Notes under the pieces: generated by a model
The model's database searches: none
What the model saw: only the letters and a program-made list of their open reading frames with translations
Told to the model about the DNA's origin: nothing
Source of the DNA: Oreohelix idahoensis
Taxonomy: Eukaryota; Mollusca; Gastropoda; Stylommatophora; Oreohelicidae
Length of the DNA: 64,000 bases
Assembly (NCBI GenBank): GCA_024509875.1
Contig: JAMPIV010015262.1
Span: 1 to 64,000 of the forward strand
Reading direction: 5' to 3'
Made by a program: the position numbers and the translations under genes
In this document: in pieces, positions 61,626-64,000 of the stretch
Layout: each line of letters starts with the position of its first letter
How positions within the stretch are numbered: position 1 is the stretch's first letter

Positions 61626-62195
61626 TTCCTGCTTGAAGATACAGGCTTATGAAATTGTAACAAATAAAAGAAAGATCCAAGGAGGCCCCTGCAGATCACG
61701 TAGGCAAGAATCAGTTCAGTGGAACGTTAACACCCAATAACGATACTATGGCGTCAGCCCAGATTTGCCTGGAAGATGTTAACGCTAGAACCAGGAAAGA
61801 CATTGTGGACGTAACTGAATCTACCTGGGATCGAGGATTAGTTGGGAGAGGACGCGATGCGGGTAATCTAAATCACTTTGATTTCAAGGTTACTGGTGTA
61901 AAGAGACTAAACAATAATAGGCTGGTGCAATCATACAAAGAGTGCAAAGCGAAAATAATTGGCAGACGATACTTGTCTGGGGTAATTGAAAACATCCCGC
62001 CAAAATTGGGAGACTTATATCGGAACCAAAGAAATCTACATATGAATGAGTTATATTTGTTCCATGGCACAGATGAAGCTGCTGCCAAGCGTATAATTAG
62101 AGAGGGATTTGATCCATCTCGCACTGACCCGAGAGCCATGTTTGGTCAGGGAATCTACTTTACAGAAAAATTTACAAAAGCCGACCAGTACACAG
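61626..62195 (+). CDS. PARP-family catalytic-domain exon
   Basis: ADP-ribosyltransferases of this family transfer ADP-ribose from NAD+ to proteins or nucleic acids. Seen: acceptor TTTTTTTTTACAG ending at 61625, ATG at 61748, donor GTATGT at 62196. The coding part is 149 codons plus one base. YLFHGTD (His at residue 106) and RAMFGQGIYFTEKFTKADQY (Tyr at 137) are the first two members of the H-Y-E triad region with the usual GxGIYF context; the third must be in the next exon. Upstream RLVQSYKECKAKI fits the helix before the NAD site. The short N-terminus suggests a small PARP or that earlier exons are used instead; the ATG is the first in the exon but not proven. Which PARP it is I cannot say. 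Bases 61626-61747 would be 5' UTR. Confidence 0.85.
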
Positions 62196-62486
62196 GTATG
62201 TTTATTTTATCCTAAATGATTAGCAAATATCACAAAACATTAAACATTTCTTATTTTCTATGATTATAGTACATATATGTACATTTAGCACAGAAATCAT
62301 CATGATTATCTCAATTAGTTGCAAAATTTAAAATGACCCTTCTAGAGTCGCTACCAACTGAATTTTGTCCCTGATCTACGTATACATTTAAATTTTGTTA
62401 ACATTCAAATTTAGCGCTGTAAATAATGCCACAGATACATTCTTATAGCTCCACCAGTTTGCAGAATGATTATGTGTCTACGCCAT
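62196..62486 (+). other. Intron start of the PARP gene
   Basis: Follows a GTATGT donor. AT-rich, no gene. Ends where the A-family LTR begins. Confidence 0.6.
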
Positions 62487-64000
62487 TGTAGTGGTGTTGA
62501 TGGTATTGTATGATGGTGATATTACTAAATGTAATTGTATGAGGCCAGCTGTGAAGGCTCCTGAGATAAAATGTAGTTGTGAATTGTCAGAAGGCCTTTC
62601 TTGCTACCACTACGACCTCACACTTAATTTTTTTTAATGAATGTGGCTACGTAAAGTGTCTAGGGTTATGCTATGTAGTGTGGTGTAATAGGTTATAGAT
62701 ATACCCACAGATATTTAACAAGACTAATAATATTAACAAATGTTAAAATACACTGAACTAACTCACGTGTGTAAATTTTTTGATAAAATTATATTACATT
62801 TATTTTGTTCTGGATCAATTTTTTAGGTTGACCAGAACTTAAAAGGATTTAGAGATTATGAAAGAAATGCATGGAATATTATATCATAAATGCAATAGTG
62901 TACATATATATGTACTATACTAGTTCGTTTTATTAAAATGTTCTAGTAGTCATCTACTTGGGAGGATATTTACTGTTTGTGCTGTTGGGGTGGCCTCATC
63001 ACACCTGTCTATATTGACTACACAGTGTCCAGAAAATGGTGGGAATTTTTATGGGGTATTAGTAACTAAACTGCGTTGGTGAATGTCCAGCAGACCAGAG
63101 GCTCACTCATCTCGTCATTGTAGCTCTGGTGCTGAAATCAGGTGGTCCCACCTCTCCGTGCTGGCGGGCAATAATGGTGGTCTCTGTCACAAGTACTGCA
63201 CAGATACACTCGAGTAAAGTCACCAACTGAATAGACACTGCTTGGTTGACAACAGAAACTCGCAGCTCTGCAATCAAAGTATGGGCCATGTGTCAAAATC
63301 TATTCTCTACCCACGTCTGGACACAACACTGACACAACAACCACATCATACAGACAGGTCAGATCTCTCTGACCAAACAGCACATTTACCATGGTGGTTT
63401 TACATCAGATAGATCCTCCCAGACTATAGATTCTGAAAAATATTTATTAGTTGTCTGTCCTAAAAGAGGATAGGTAATATGTTTCATTATTCTCAACACT
63501 TGATCTGTCTTGCATAATCCTTGCTGGAGTTTATGTACATTGTTGGTCCCTAGACCCTGACTAGGGCGGGGGGTCTAGAGCAAATCCCTACTTGTTTGTA
63601 AGGCTAGATTTCGATATGGCAGTATCAAATCACTCGAACATGAAACAATATTCAAAATATATATAAGGAAATAATTTCAATCTTACCAGATTATGAATAA
63701 ATAACACAGAACTGCTAGCAAAACTCAGCTGAGCTGCTGGCTATAGTATGGCGTCCCTAAATTTCTTACACTTTCTTTCATATGGAAATCACCACACTTT
63801 AAAATCTGTGTCTATCACTGAACAACTATTGAAGAATGGCCCCACTTTCGCGTCTGAGCGCTAATGATATGATTGTCTGTGGCCAATCACTGCCTAGGTT
63901 TATTTAAAATTTCAAATTTCCTACCATAAAGTCATTTCAGTCATGCTTCAGTCAAGTATGGATGGTTATCTGTTAGTCTGTCCGTCTCTACTTGTGTTTC
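62487..64000 (-). repeat. Second element A LTR, cut by window end
   Basis: Matches 1544-3064 with scattered substitutions and indels. Non-element sequence lies directly to its left, so it is either a solo LTR or the 3' LTR of an element running off the window. It sits in the intron, antisense to the PARP exon. Confidence 0.8.

Overview
This is a transposon-rich stretch of an animal genome, probably an invertebrate with a large, AT-rich genome. The evidence is spliced-gene architecture (a PARP catalytic exon with acceptor and donor sites), nested Ty3/Gypsy-type LTR retrotransposons with CCHC gag proteins, several RTE-like LINEs with GAA-rich 3' tails, Penelope-type hammerhead-like motifs and a retroposed U2 snRNA head. 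A mollusc-like or other marine invertebrate is only a guess. I see no bacterial gene organisation, no CRISPR array and no intact tRNA or rRNA gene. Start and end points without an LTR boundary, stop codon or duplication to fix them are approximate.

Layout. (1) 1-3.1 kb: the 5' end, on the minus strand, of LTR element A: gag with a frameshift, primer-binding site (PBS), then its LTR. A second copy of this LTR enters the right edge of the window at 62487. (2) 3.8-12.3 kb: element B, minus strand, a non-autonomous element with very long LTRs (about 3 kb) around two overlapping ORFs and no polymerase. (3) 12.3-22.6 kb: element C copy 1, plus strand, a Gypsy pol, long 3' UTR and 3' LTR; its gag and 5' LTR are missing where B lies. 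(4) 22.6-25.3 kb: RTE-like LINE D, minus strand, cut by the C LTR and lacking its catalytic aspartate box. (5) 25.4-28.9 kb: Penelope-type motif, RT remnant, U2-derived retroposon, and another LINE tail with a coding minisatellite. (6) 28.9-36.6 kb: element F, minus strand, gag-only, with a 3.3 kb 3' LTR carrying an array of small hairpins and a Penelope-like insertion. (7) 36.7-46.4 kb: old repeat debris: LINE tails, candidate MITEs and SINEs, C and G homopolymers. (8) 46.4-60.3 kb: element C copy 2, minus strand, complete with both LTRs and a 4-bp target duplication; its gag is split by a 5'-truncated LINE with a 13-bp target duplication, and its pol has one nonsense codon. (9) 61.6-62.2 kb: a host-like PARP exon, then an A-family LTR about 290 bp into the following intron.

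Nesting gives a relative history: B lies against C1; C1 lies against LINE D; F sits in a LINE tail; a LINE sits in C2. C2 is young because its LTRs are nearly identical apart from one exchanged block. The most unusual observations are duplicated LTR-end/PBS modules in three different elements (B, C, F), the phased hairpin array in the F LTR, the very long gag-only ORF of F, and the U2 head retroposed at its exact RNA 5' end.
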